Positions 8,638-18,500 of a stretch of DNA of 37,878 bases are shown piece after piece (position 1 is the stretch's first letter; each line of letters opens with the position of its first letter). A program made the translations under genes and the position numbers. Source of the DNA: Pseudolactococcus plantarum (GTDB taxonomy: Bacteria; Bacillota; Bacilli; Lactobacillales; Streptococcaceae); NCBI GenBank assembly GCA_030454995.1, contig JAKDQI010000003.1, positions 1-37,878 of the forward strand, written 5' to 3'. The notes under the pieces are model-generated. The model did not search any database and had not been told where the DNA came from. It was given only the letters and a program-made list of their open reading frames with translations.

Positions 8638-9376
8638 CTAACACCTCCTTGTTCTTCATATGAGTTAAGTGATCATCAAGCAATTCATCTGATGATTCAT
8701 GAACACTAAAACAACGCCAAGGTGTATTTTGTTTGCGCACCAAGTGAATATTACGATCCGCAAATGCTTTGACATCTGCAGCATCATGTGTAATCATCAG
8801 CACTGCTTTACCATGCTTATGCGCGGCATGATGCATTAATCTATAAAATTCCGAACGGCTGACATCATCCATTCCCGTTGTAGGTTCATCTAAAATGAAC
8901 AGATCTGGATCACTGGCAAACATTCTAGCAATCGCAACTCTTTGTTTTTGCCCCCCGGATAGTGCCCCCATCCGTCTATTGCGTTGTTCCCACATCCCCA
9001 CTGAACGAAGAGATTTTTCAACGTGCTCTAAATCATGGGAAGTCACACGTTTAAACCACCCATTTCTAGGAAACCGACCACTGGTAACAAATTCTTTTAC
9101 TGTGCTAGGAAAACCTGCATTAAAACTCGCAATTTGCTGAGGTAAATATGATATTCTTAGTTTTTTGCCTTTTGTATTTTTCTTGGCAATCACAATCTCA
9201 CCAGTTTTTGGCTTGATAATACCTAAGCTAGCCTTAACTAATGTCGATTTTGCTGCCCCATTTTCACCAGTTAACGTTACAAATTCACCTGCTTCAATCT
9301 GGAATGAAACACCTGCTAATACTGGTTCTGCGTCATATACAAAACTTAAATCTTTAACCTTGATATATGGCATCAA
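8630..9376 (-). CDS. Zinc/metal ABC transporter ATP-binding protein (AdcC/ZitQ-like)
   Basis: Walker [11 protein letters not shown], signature [14 protein letters not shown], Walker [13 protein letters not shown]. Confidence 0.92.
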   Translation of the reverse strand: MMPYIKVKDLSFVYDAEPVLAGVSFQIEAGEFVTLTGENGAAKSTLVKASLGIIKPKTGEIVIAKKNTKGKKLRISYLPQQIASFNAGFPSTVKEFVTSGRFPRNGWFKRVTSHDLEHVEKSLRSVGMWEQRNRRMGALSGGQKQRVAIARMFASDPDLFILDEPTTGMDDVSRSEFYRLMHHAAHKHGKAVLMITHDAADVKAFADRNIHLVRKQNTPWRCFSVHESSDELLDDHLTHMKNKEVLGV

Positions 9377-9822
9377 AACTTCCTCTCCATTTTATTTAGA
9401 AATGTCATGATCGTATGCTGTTCTTGTGCTGAGAATTCCGAAATAACTTCTGAATATGCTGCCAATGTTGCCTCATGGTGGTGACCATGTTCTTTGGCTA
9501 TCGGCATACCTTCTGCTGATAAACACCAAAGCACAACTCGCTCATCTGAGCTGGATTTTTCCGAGACAATCAAGTTCATTTCCCGCAATTTTTTTAGTGC
9601 TTTCGTTACTGCTGCTGGAGAAATATTCAGCATCTCTGCCATTTTTGCATTTGTTAACTTACCTGCTAATAGTAACATCAAAATATGCTCTTGTGTATTA
9701 GTTAAATCTGCACCAGATTCACACTTGCCAAGCAAAATTTCTTGTTTGTTTTCAGCCAATTGCATGATTTTTGTAAAAAATAAATCGATGCTTTGACTCA
9801 ACTTTTGTGTTGTTTTTTCCAT
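9373..9822 (-). CDS. MarR-family zinc-responsive regulator (AdcR/ZitR-like)
   Basis: wHTH protein with ECESGADLT-type region and HGHHHEATL metal-ligand-rich segment; co-operonic with metal ABC genes. Confidence 0.88.
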   Translation of the reverse strand: MEKTTQKLSQSIDLFFTKIMQLAENKQEILLGKCESGADLTNTQEHILMLLLAGKLTNAKMAEMLNISPAAVTKALKKLREMNLIVSEKSSSDERVVLWCLSAEGMPIAKEHGHHHEATLAAYSEVISEFSAQEQHTIMTFLNKMERKF

Positions 9823-9836
9823 ATTACCACGTTTCC

Positions 9837-9875
9837 TTTACCAGTTAAGTATATCATCCTCTAAAAAATTGTCAA
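9837..9875 (-). promoter_or_regulatory. Zinc operon promoter with AdcR/ZitR-type operator
   Basis: Minus strand TTGACA (9870-9875) - 16 nt - TATACT (9848-9853), then TTAACTGGTAAA (9837-9848), one mismatch from the TTAACYRGTTAA-type box. Confidence 0.8.
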
Positions 9876-9891
9876 GAAAAACAGATAATCT

Positions 9892-10740
9892 TTATAGACT
9901 ATCCGTTTCTTTGTAAAAATCTTCATAGACTGCATCTTGAAGCTGACGTAATCTTTCAGGATCCTTACCACCGACTGCTTTGCCATCAATCTCTGAAACT
10001 ACCATACATATTGAGGCCGAACTGGAGATAATCACCTCATCTGCCAAAAGCATCTCAGCAACCGTAAAAGGTGTCTCAGAAGTGCCAAAACCTAGCGCTT
10101 CACTGGCAAGTAACAGGTATTTCCTAGCAATTCCAGGTAGAATCCAATTATCTAGCGGTGCTGTTTGAAATACACCATTAACTAATATACTAACATTACT
10201 GTGCGCACATTCAGTGACACGCTGATCTCTGTGAAATACAACCTCATCTAGTCCTTTTAAAGTTGCTTCTTGTGATGCAATAACGTTTGGTAAAAGATTT
10301 AAGGTCTTGATATGACAAAATTCAAATCGTTTATCTTGGGCGGTCATTACTTTTAGGCGTACATCTTTATCTGTATCAATCGGCCAAGGGCTCATATAAA
10401 TCGATAAGTTAGGGATAATGTCTGGTGAATAACTGTGATCCCTAGGTGCTGTGCCACGACTGACTTGGAAATAGATAAAGTAATCGCCCTCATCTAGTTT
10501 GCCGACTAAGGTTTTCAATAACTGTTCAAGCTCCGTTATGGTAAAGTCTGGATTAATCCCAACAAGTGCCATACTTGAGAAAAAGCGTTCTAGATGATCA
10601 GTTAGCTTAAAGATGATACCATTTCGGGAAACTGTCGCATCATAAATACCATCTCCAAAAAAATGTGAGCGGTCATTAAAAGGGACCATCATCTCAGATA
10701 TACTTGAAATTTTACCGTTATAATATGCTAAATCTTTCAT
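9892..10740 (-). CDS. dat: D-amino-acid aminotransferase (class IV)
   Basis: YYNGKISSISEMMVPFNDRSHFFGDGIYDATVSRNG... class IV aminotransferase fold; SD GGAGG. Confidence 0.88.
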   Translation of the reverse strand: MKDLAYYNGKISSISEMMVPFNDRSHFFGDGIYDATVSRNGIIFKLTDHLERFFSSMALVGINPDFTITELEQLLKTLVGKLDEGDYFIYFQVSRGTAPRDHSYSPDIIPNLSIYMSPWPIDTDKDVRLKVMTAQDKRFEFCHIKTLNLLPNVIASQEATLKGLDEVVFHRDQRVTECAHSNVSILVNGVFQTAPLDNWILPGIARKYLLLASEALGFGTSETPFTVAEMLLADEVIISSSASICMVVSEIDGKAVGGKDPERLRQLQDAVYEDFYKETDSL

Positions 10741-10835
10741 TTTTTGCCTCCATCTTTCTTAACCAAACATCCCAAAGAACCACTAATACCGTAGGCTATC
10801 TCTCACAACATACGCTGACCAAAGTTACCTTTCGA

Positions 10836-11687
10836 TTACAGCATCCGAACTAGATAGACTTCATCACAGAATCCCTTGATACTATTACAAAGACGACGTG
10901 CCTTCTTTTCATGATAGCAAAGTGCAAAAACAGTAGGACCACTACCACTCATCAACACGCCATCAGCACCACTTGATAATAACCGATTTTTAATCTTCAA
11001 AATCAAAGGGTGTTTGTCAATTGTAACATCCTCTAATGAATTTCCCATATAAGTTAACACATTGTCTATGTCGCCATTAATCACGGCTGCTTCTAAACTA
11101 CTTATATCTGGATGACTGATTGTCTCACTATTCACATGTCGGAAAATTTCAGGTGTTGATACGCCAAAATCGGGCTTAACAAGTATTACCCAAGGCTTTT
11201 TCGTATTAGCGATTGGTTTAACGTATTCACCACGACCCGTCACACGAGCTGTCTGTCCATAAACACAATAGGGGACATCTGAGCCTATCTGTTCACCTAA
11301 TTTCGCCAACGCTTCTTGGCTTAAGTTAAGTTGCCAAAGTTTGTTCAAAGCACGTAGCGTTGCTGCAGCATCAGAAGATCCGCCAGCTAAACCAGCTGCA
11401 ATCGGTATTTTTTTATCAATAAAAATTTCAACACCTTTTTGGATATGAAATGTTTGCTTAATGAGTACCGCAGCTTTATATGCATGGTTTTTTTTGTTTA
11501 AAGGTACAAAGCTAGAATTTGATTGTAATCTAATACCAGTCTCGTCCGGCATCTCCTTCACTGTAATACGATCTGACAAATCGACACTTGCCATAATCAT
11601 ATCTAGCTCATGATACCCATCTTCACGCTTACCTTTGACATCCAAACCCAAATTTATCTTAGCTGGTGCTTTTTCTATAATCTCCAT
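10836..11687 (-). CDS. ispE: 4-diphosphocytidyl-2-C-methyl-D-erythritol kinase
   Basis: EKAPAKINLGLDVKGKREDGYHELDMIMASVDL and PIAAGLAGGSSDAAATLRALN (GHMP kinase). Confidence 0.95.
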   Translation of the reverse strand: MEIIEKAPAKINLGLDVKGKREDGYHELDMIMASVDLSDRITVKEMPDETGIRLQSNSSFVPLNKKNHAYKAAVLIKQTFHIQKGVEIFIDKKIPIAAGLAGGSSDAAATLRALNKLWQLNLSQEALAKLGEQIGSDVPYCVYGQTARVTGRGEYVKPIANTKKPWVILVKPDFGVSTPEIFRHVNSETISHPDISSLEAAVINGDIDNVLTYMGNSLEDVTIDKHPLILKIKNRLLSSGADGVLMSGSGPTVFALCYHEKKARRLCNSIKGFCDEVYLVRML

Positions 11688-11733
11688 AACAATATTCTAT
11701 CATATTATCAGAAGACAGTTAAGAGGTTGATGA

Positions 11734-12012
11734 TCAGTTAGTCTTTCCACTAAACGGCACCTTGAACCGATAGTCACCGCCCGCTTTCAAAGACACACTG
11801 ATGACCAAGCTTTCTCCTGTTTTTTGATACTGAACCTGACCATGATTAAACACAATTTCACCATCTGTTTGGTTATCAATCACACTCACTGTCATCTTTG
11901 CCATCAGTTGCGCAGTTAAAAATGATTTTTGGCTATGTAGATTTTTTTGATTGTCGACTATCGATGTCAAATAAAAACTTAAAGTCATACTAAAAATGAC
12001 GGAAATCGACAA
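11734..12012 (-). CDS. comGG: Competence pilus minor pseudopilin ComGG (true start probably upstream, see findings)
   Basis: Last gene of the comG operon; upstream in-frame sequence encodes KRQVKGGILLSALSISVIFSM, a ComGG-type N-terminus. Confidence 0.75.
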   Translation of the reverse strand: MSISVIFSMTLSFYLTSIVDNQKNLHSQKSFLTAQLMAKMTVSVIDNQTDGEIVFNHGQVQYQKTGESLVISVSLKAGGDYRFKVPFSGKTN

Positions 12013-12035
12013 TGCCGAAAGTAGAATTCCGCCTT

Positions 12036-12509
12036 TTACTTGACGCTTGAAAGTGCATAGATAAATAGTCGCTCATCTCCTTTTCTAAATATTAAACGGA
12101 TAACTAAGATATTTTTCTGCACTGAAATGACACTAGATGAAATGCCAAAAATCAACGGATGATAACCTTGACCACCTGCATTAGTTTTTCGAAAATCATC
12201 ACTACCTGCTTTAACACCATATCGTCTTATACCATTATCTGTCATGAGATACAAAAAATTATCTTGCACGTTATCTAACTTAGCACCTTCAAATTCTTGT
12301 CTCAATAGATTACAAAAATTTTGCCACTCTCTTTCATCTGATTTCCTGATATTTTTAAACTCTTGTGAGATTAGCGTAGTCATTGCTTGCATTACTAAAA
12401 CAGATAATGAAATCACAAAAAGTGCTACCAACGTTTCTAATAAAGTAAAGGCTTTAAGGTTTCTCTTGTAGCATTTCAAGACGCAACACCTCCCCACTAT
12501 CATTTGCAA
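12036..12509 (-). CDS. comGF: Competence protein ComGF
   Basis: KAFTLLETLVALFVISLSVLVMQ prepilin-like N-terminus; position in the operon. Confidence 0.85.
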   Translation of the reverse strand: MQMIVGRCCVLKCYKRNLKAFTLLETLVALFVISLSVLVMQAMTTLISQEFKNIRKSDEREWQNFCNLLRQEFEGAKLDNVQDNFLYLMTDNGIRRYGVKAGSDDFRKTNAGGQGYHPLIFGISSSVISVQKNILVIRLIFRKGDERLFIYALSSVK

Positions 12510-12759
12510 TCGTAAGCAGTTTATCTGTTTTGGTCAAGTGAATGATTACACCGTTTGCATTTAAGTTTGTTTGCTCGCTATCATATGCCATAAGAGCTAC
12601 GTTAAGTTCCTCTATTTCCTTATTTTGTTGATAAAGTAATAATCGATTAGCTGAAATTTCTCTTAGCACAACTAGTGTGATAACACCTAATAAGGCCATG
12701 GTAATGAGACTTTCTAACAGGATATACGCATTAACTTGTCGTTTTTTTATATAATCCAC
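12454..12759 (-). CDS. comGE: Competence minor pseudopilin ComGE
   Basis: KKRQVNAYILLESLITMALLGVITLVVL; position in the operon. Confidence 0.8.
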   Translation of the reverse strand: MDYIKKRQVNAYILLESLITMALLGVITLVVLREISANRLLLYQQNKEIEELNVALMAYDSEQTNLNANGVIIHLTKTDKLLTIANDSGEVLRLEMLQEKP

Positions 12760-13225
12760 TCCCTAACTGTAACTGATATGTAATTGTTTTATTATTGTGA
12801 TAAGGTAGCTGAACTACGATCTTCGCCCGTTTAATGGATTGAATATTACCGTTTGCTTTGAAAGTAATATTAAAATCAGAGAAGATAGTTTCCAGCGGTA
12901 CAATCAGTAATTCTCCATTTAAGCTAATCACGTTATCTGTGGCAGAAATTGTTCTCACTTCTGCTCTAGTAAGCGCCTGCGATTGTTGGTGCTTTAATTT
13001 ATTTTCAAACTCAAGCACAAACAGTTCTCCTCGAATGAGATGGACTGTTTGCCGGAAACTAGTCTCAAACAAGATGATAAACGAGCAGGTGATTGTCAAG
13101 ACCAGTAAAGTCTCCAAAACTGTAAATCCTCTAATCTGTCGGAATCTCTGGAGCCTCTCCCTTATTTTTAGCTGTTTCATAATACGCATGATAAGCATCC
13201 ACCTGTTGTTGTGTGATATTGCCAT
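12731..13225 (-). CDS. comGD: Competence minor pseudopilin ComGD
   Basis: RGFTVLETLLVLTITCSFIILF; true start probably the internal MKQLKIRERL. Confidence 0.88.
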   Translation of the reverse strand: MAISHNNRWMLIMRIMKQLKIRERLQRFRQIRGFTVLETLLVLTITCSFIILFETSFRQTVHLIRGELFVLEFENKLKHQQSQALTRAEVRTISATDNVISLNGELLIVPLETIFSDFNITFKANGNIQSIKRAKIVVQLPYHNNKTITYQLQLGSGLYKKTTS

Positions 13226-13466
13226 TCTTCAGCAATATAGTCAAAGAAACTTTTCCTGAATGGTTCATGCGGTATAATTCTGCTTGCGCAGTGACAACTT
13301 TTACCACTGCTGCATTATCTGTATCATTAACCGTCTGTTTTTGTTTAGATAAATTAGGTGCAAAAAGCATGATCAGCACACTTATAATAATGAGAACTAT
13401 CAACATTTCGATAAGCGTAAATGCTCTGACTCTCTTTTCATGTATATTTATCTTCTTTTTCTTCAT
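13131..13466 (-). CDS. comGC: Competence major pseudopilin ComGC
   Basis: VRAFTLIEMLIVLIIISVLIMLFAPNLSKQ, type IV pilin methylation motif. Confidence 0.94.
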   Translation of the reverse strand: MKKKKINIHEKRVRAFTLIEMLIVLIIISVLIMLFAPNLSKQKQTVNDTDNAAVVKVVTAQAELYRMNHSGKVSLTILLKNGNITQQQVDAYHAYYETAKNKGEAPEIPTD

Positions 13467-13467
13467 A

Positions 13468-14421
13468 TCATAGTCCTATATCCATCTGAGCATAGATAGG
13501 CAGTAACATCGCTGCATAGATTAACACAATCATTAAGGCCACCAGTAGAAAAATGAAAGGCTGTATTAAATTTAGCGACGTATCTATCCTACGAAAAAAA
13601 GACTGCCATGATAGCTCTGAATAAAGTAATAACTCATCACCTAGTTTTGCTTTCATTTCTCCATATTCAATAATCAATGCAAGTTCTGGTGTAAAAAATC
13701 TATAAGTTGTTATTGGCTTATGAAAAGGCTCTCCTGATTGCATAGTTGTCAACAAGTCTTGCCCCACTTCACGAAATAACCTATCTTCTTGCGTCACCAT
13801 CAACGTAACTATTTGACTTAACGGCAGTCCGTGCTTGATCAAGTTTCCCCATTCTCTTGCATAAAAAGCAGTTAGATAGAGTTTCACGAATTTACCAATA
13901 CAAGGCAAAGTGCCTATTTTTTGAAAATTACGCAAGGCAGATGTTTTTCTAAAATAATGCCTAAACAACAAGATAGCAATGATTAAGATACCACTTGCAG
14001 ACAAAATGCCTGTAGGCAGATAATGTAATATGATACTAGCAGTATTTTCTTTTCCAACTTGTGGCAACAGGTAATTTTTCATCCCTACCACCATCACAAT
14101 CAAAGTGACAACTAATATCAAAGGATAGGTACTCACCGCAATTAACTTATGCCGGACCTGTGCTTTGCTTGTTAAGTTATTGGTAATCAAGGCTAGTGTT
14201 TGAGAGAGGTCACCGTGGTGGTCTGACAGTGCTATCTGCGTGACAACTGACTCTGAAAACTGTAAGGTCGCCAAAATTTGTGACAAACTTTGACCATCTG
14301 ACAGACAGGTACGCATGGTTGTGACAAATTTTTGATCAACCAGTTTTGATCGTTCAAGAAAATGTATCATCTCTGATAAATTAAAGCCACTACTCAATAA
14401 ATTATGCATCAAAGTCATCAA
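13468..14421 (-). CDS. comGB: Competence type II/IV assembly membrane protein ComGB
   Basis: T2SF/PilC-like: LLSSGFNLSEMIHFLERSKLV...LPLSQIVTLM; overlaps comGA. Confidence 0.93.
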   Translation of the reverse strand: MMTLMHNLLSSGFNLSEMIHFLERSKLVDQKFVTTMRTCLSDGQSLSQILATLQFSESVVTQIALSDHHGDLSQTLALITNNLTSKAQVRHKLIAVSTYPLILVVTLIVMVVGMKNYLLPQVGKENTASIILHYLPTGILSASGILIIAILLFRHYFRKTSALRNFQKIGTLPCIGKFVKLYLTAFYAREWGNLIKHGLPLSQIVTLMVTQEDRLFREVGQDLLTTMQSGEPFHKPITTYRFFTPELALIIEYGEMKAKLGDELLLYSELSWQSFFRRIDTSLNLIQPFIFLLVALMIVLIYAAMLLPIYAQMDIGL

Positions 14422-15376
14422 TTTGACTTGTTATTTGACTGATATTTTTTTCTGATGATGCCATATCATCACTAATAAATCCTGATTTAACAAGCCACTC
14501 AATTTTGTTACGCCAAGTTTGATCTGTGTGAGTATGAAAGTTTTTATCGGCATAAGTTAGTACCCCTTTTCCACCTATAAGACGCTGATAAACAATCCCC
14601 GATAAGGCGCTTGTCATCTCACTCGAGTTAATACCAAGCTCTAACAACCTTGCATAAACACCACTGATCGATCTAGCATGAACAGTCGAAAATACTGTAT
14701 ATCCCGTCAAGTTAGCGCGAATCACTGCCCGAGCAGTTGCTTGATCTCGTATCTCCCCTACTATCACCAGATCAGGCATATGACGAAGTGAGAGTTTAAT
14801 CAGATTATCATAGGTATTACCAATCGTTTCATTTAGCTGTAGCTGTAAAAATTCTGGACTGACAAGCTCCACCGGATCCTCAATGGTAATCACCTGTCTC
14901 TCAAAAAACTTTTCCTTTGCAATATGGTTCATCAATGTTGTTTTCCCAGACCCCACTGGACCTGAAAATAGATAAAGGCCTCGTCTATCTATCAGCGATA
15001 AAACGTCTAGCAAATCTGTTTCAATCCAAAACAACAAGGGTTGGTCCTCTTTAGGTAATATCCGCAACACTAAGCTCTCATTGTTTTGAAAATCACCCAC
15101 CGTTGATAACCTTATTCTTAACCTTTTCTTGGCTATCACATAAGTACATGAGCCTAGTTGTGCACGTCTTTTTTCACCAACGTTCATACCTGCAATAAAT
15201 TTGAAATGAGAAATTAAACTTTGCCCAACTGACTCTGAGAAGACCGCATAGTGTTTGCGAGATGCTGAGTGTCGAAAACCAATCGAGAAAGTCCCCTCAG
15301 TTGGTAAAATATAGACATCACTTGCCCCAAAATCAAGCGCACTGAGTAAGAGTTTGGTTGCTATCTTTTGTACCAT
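14402..15376 (-). CDS. comGA: Competence traffic ATPase ComGA
   Basis: Walker A FSGPVGSGKTTLMNHIA; ITIEDPVEL; GEIRDQATARAVIRANLTGYTVFSTVHA. Confidence 0.96.
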   Translation of the reverse strand: MVQKIATKLLLSALDFGASDVYILPTEGTFSIGFRHSASRKHYAVFSESVGQSLISHFKFIAGMNVGEKRRAQLGSCTYVIAKKRLRIRLSTVGDFQNNESLVLRILPKEDQPLLFWIETDLLDVLSLIDRRGLYLFSGPVGSGKTTLMNHIAKEKFFERQVITIEDPVELVSPEFLQLQLNETIGNTYDNLIKLSLRHMPDLVIVGEIRDQATARAVIRANLTGYTVFSTVHARSISGVYARLLELGINSSEMTSALSGIVYQRLIGGKGVLTYADKNFHTHTDQTWRNKIEWLVKSGFISDDMASSEKNISQITSQIDDFDA

Positions 15377-15401
15377 TTTTATACCTCTATTTTATGTACG
15401 C

Positions 15402-15431
15402 AAAAAATCTGTCAGCATCGCTAACAGATTT
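15402..15431 (-). terminator. polC terminator
   Basis: AAATCTGTCAGC-ATC-GCTAACAGATTT; on the minus strand followed by T6. Confidence 0.88.
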
Positions 15432-15501
15432 CTAATATAGCTATCAATAGTTGAAAACAACTGATGCCCAACCTTACCCTAAGTAGATAAGATCGCAATC
15501 A

Positions 15502-18500
15502 CTAAAACAAATCATCGAATAAGCTTAATTGGTTGTCTTCAGGCATATTACCTAAAATGCCCATCTCATCCATCTTATCCACTAAAGTTTGAGAAACGCC
15601 TGCACGTTTTCTGAGTTCAGTTTTACTTAGAAACTCTCCATCTGCGCGTGCCTTTACAATCTGTCTGGCTACATTACCTCCTAGACCATCCATGGCAGAA
15701 AAAGGCGGAATCAACGTATCACCATCGATAATAAACTCATCAGCTTCACTACGATATAAATCTAACTTGCCAAACTTAAACCCACGTTCCAACATCTCAT
15801 TACAAAGTTCTAAAGTGCTAAACAGTGCATTTTCAACATTTGTAGCTTCAAACCCTTTGCTTTTAATTTCTGTCATTCTTGTTTTGACAGCGGCTAAGCC
15901 ATCTCCCATTACTTTCAAACCAAAAGCATTAGCACGAATAGAAAACCACGCACAATAGTAATAAATTGGCATATGCACTTTAAAATAAGCAACACGTAAC
16001 GCCATCATGATATAAGCTGCTGCATGGGCTTTGGGAAACATATATTTAATTTTACTACACGAATCAATGTACCACTCAGGTACATTATTGTCTCGCATAG
16101 CAGCAATATAGGTCTCACGCTCTTCATCGTCTATCTTGTTCCATAACCCTTTTCGCACACGTTCCATAATCGTAAAGGCCATAGACTCATCTAAACCAGC
16201 ATGAATTAAATAAACCATGATGTCATCTCGACACCCGATAACGTTGGCTAAGTTGGCAATACCTTGCTTAATTAATTCCTGTGCATTGCCTAACCATACA
16301 TCGGTACCATGAGACAAACCTGAAATCTGCAATAATTCTGCAAAGGTACTAGGTTTCGTCTCTTCCAACATGCCACGAACAAATGCTGTCCCCATTTCCG
16401 GAACACCTAGAGTACCAGTCTTAGAAAAAATCTGTTCTGGTGTAACTCCTAAGACCTCTGTTCCAGCAAAAATTTTCATGACATCTGGATCATCCATCGG
16501 GATAGTTGAGGCATCCATACCAGATAAATCTTGAAGTTTACGAATCATGGTCGGATCATCATGTCCTAGAATATCAAGTTTCAGTATGTTATCGTGGATG
16601 GCATGGAAATCAAAATGTGTTGTCTTCCATTCGGCATTGATATCCTCAGCAGGATAAGCAACCGGACTAAAATCATAAACATCCATATAGCCTGGAATAA
16701 CAATGATCCCACCCGGATGCTGCCCAGTTGTCCGTTTCACGCCGGTACTACCTGCAGCTAAACGCTCTATCTCTGCCCCCCGGTAGTAATGACCATAATC
16801 TCGTTCATAGCCTTTAACAAATCCGAAAGCCGTTTTCTCAGCTACCGTACCAATCGTTCCCGCACGAAAGGCATAGTCTTCTCCGAAAATATCTCGAACA
16901 TCTAAATGCGCACTAGGCTGATCTGCTCCAGAAAAGTTAAGGTCTATATCGGGTACCTTATCCCCTTTAAATCCTAAAAATGTTTCAAAAGGAATATCAT
17001 GCCCATCTTTTTTCAAGCGCTCGCCACAATTTGGACAAGCTTTCTCAGGCATATCAAATCCCGACCCATATTGACCTTCTGTAAAGAACTCCGAAAATTG
17101 ACATCCAGGACAAACATAATGTGGTGGTAAGGGGTTAACCTCTGTAATCCCTGTCATGGTTGCCACAAAGGACGACCCAACTGATCCACGAGACCCTACA
17201 AGATAGCCTCGGTTATTAGAACGTTCAACAAGAATCTGAGAAATAAGATAAATAACGGAGAATCCATTACCGATAATGGAATTCAACTCTTTCTCAATTC
17301 TTAAATCGACAATATCAGGTAACGGATTGCCATAAATGGCGTGAGCCTTCTCATAAGTCAACTTAGCCATTTTTTCCTCAGATTCAGGAATATAAGGTGT
17401 GTAAAGATCTTGTCTGACTGGTGTTAACACATCAAATGACTCTGCCATTTTTTGGGTATTTTCAATGACAATTTCTCTTGCCACTTCCTCTCCTAAAAAG
17501 GCAAACGCATCAAGCATTTCATTTGTCGTTCTAAAGTGAACTTCTGGTAAGGGCGCTGGCATAGCATGTTCACCGCGTCCAATAGGCCGGTTGATCATAG
17601 CACCTGCCCCAAGAGAACGGACAATGATTTCACGATAAACTGCATCTTCTGGATTTATATAATGTACATTTCCCGTTGCAAGAACAGGTTTACCAAGCTG
17701 ATTTGCAATCTTTAACATATCTTTTAAAATACGTTGCAGCTCAATCTCATCTTTAACCGTTTCTTTGACAATCAAAGGACGATAGACAGCAGGTGGCATA
17801 ATTTCTATAAAATCGTAGTAATCAGCAATTTTTAATGCATCATCAAACGATTTATTCGTCACCGCCTCAAATACTTCCCCCTCAGAACATGCTGACCCTA
17901 CAATAAGCCCTTCACGATATGTTTCAAGTACTGACTTAGGGATCCTAGGTACCCCGGCAAAATAGTTAACATTTGAGAAAGAAATTAGCTTAAATAAATT
18001 TTTCAGCCCTGTCTGTGTTTTCGCATAAATCGTTGCATGTTTGACGCGTGCTCTTTTATACGAATTTTCATCGACAACTTTTGTATTTAGATCACTCAGT
18101 TTTTCAATATTGAATTTTTGTTTGGCATCGTTGAGAAAAATAAATAAGAGTCGACCAGTTGCCTCAGCATCAAAGTTAGCCAAATGGTGATTTTCCAAAG
18201 AAACTTGAAAACGTTTCGTCAAAGGTCCTAGACCATGACGTTTAATTTCTGGATAAAGATTACGAGCAAATTCGAGTGTATCAATCACCGGCTGACTAAT
18301 CACCGGTAAGTCAAAGCGCTGATAGTTCATGTTCATAAAGCCGACATCAAATGTGGCATTATGGGCGACAAGAATACTGCCTTCACAAAACGTTTGAAAA
18401 GATTTTAGGACCTCTTCTAAAGGCTTTGAGCCTTTGAGCATATCATCGGTAATACCTGTCAACTGAGTTGTAAACTCACTGACCGGATGACCTGGATCGA

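Noticed and set aside
9165-9796. Plus-strand ORFs (9165..9410, 9456..9701, 9494..9796) opposite the zinc regulator/ATPase genes
   Set aside because: Shadow ORFs of confident minus-strand genes; no domain or SD.
12858-13473. Plus-strand ORFs opposite comGC/comGD
   Set aside because: Antisense to coherent pseudopilin genes; composition mirrors the real frames.
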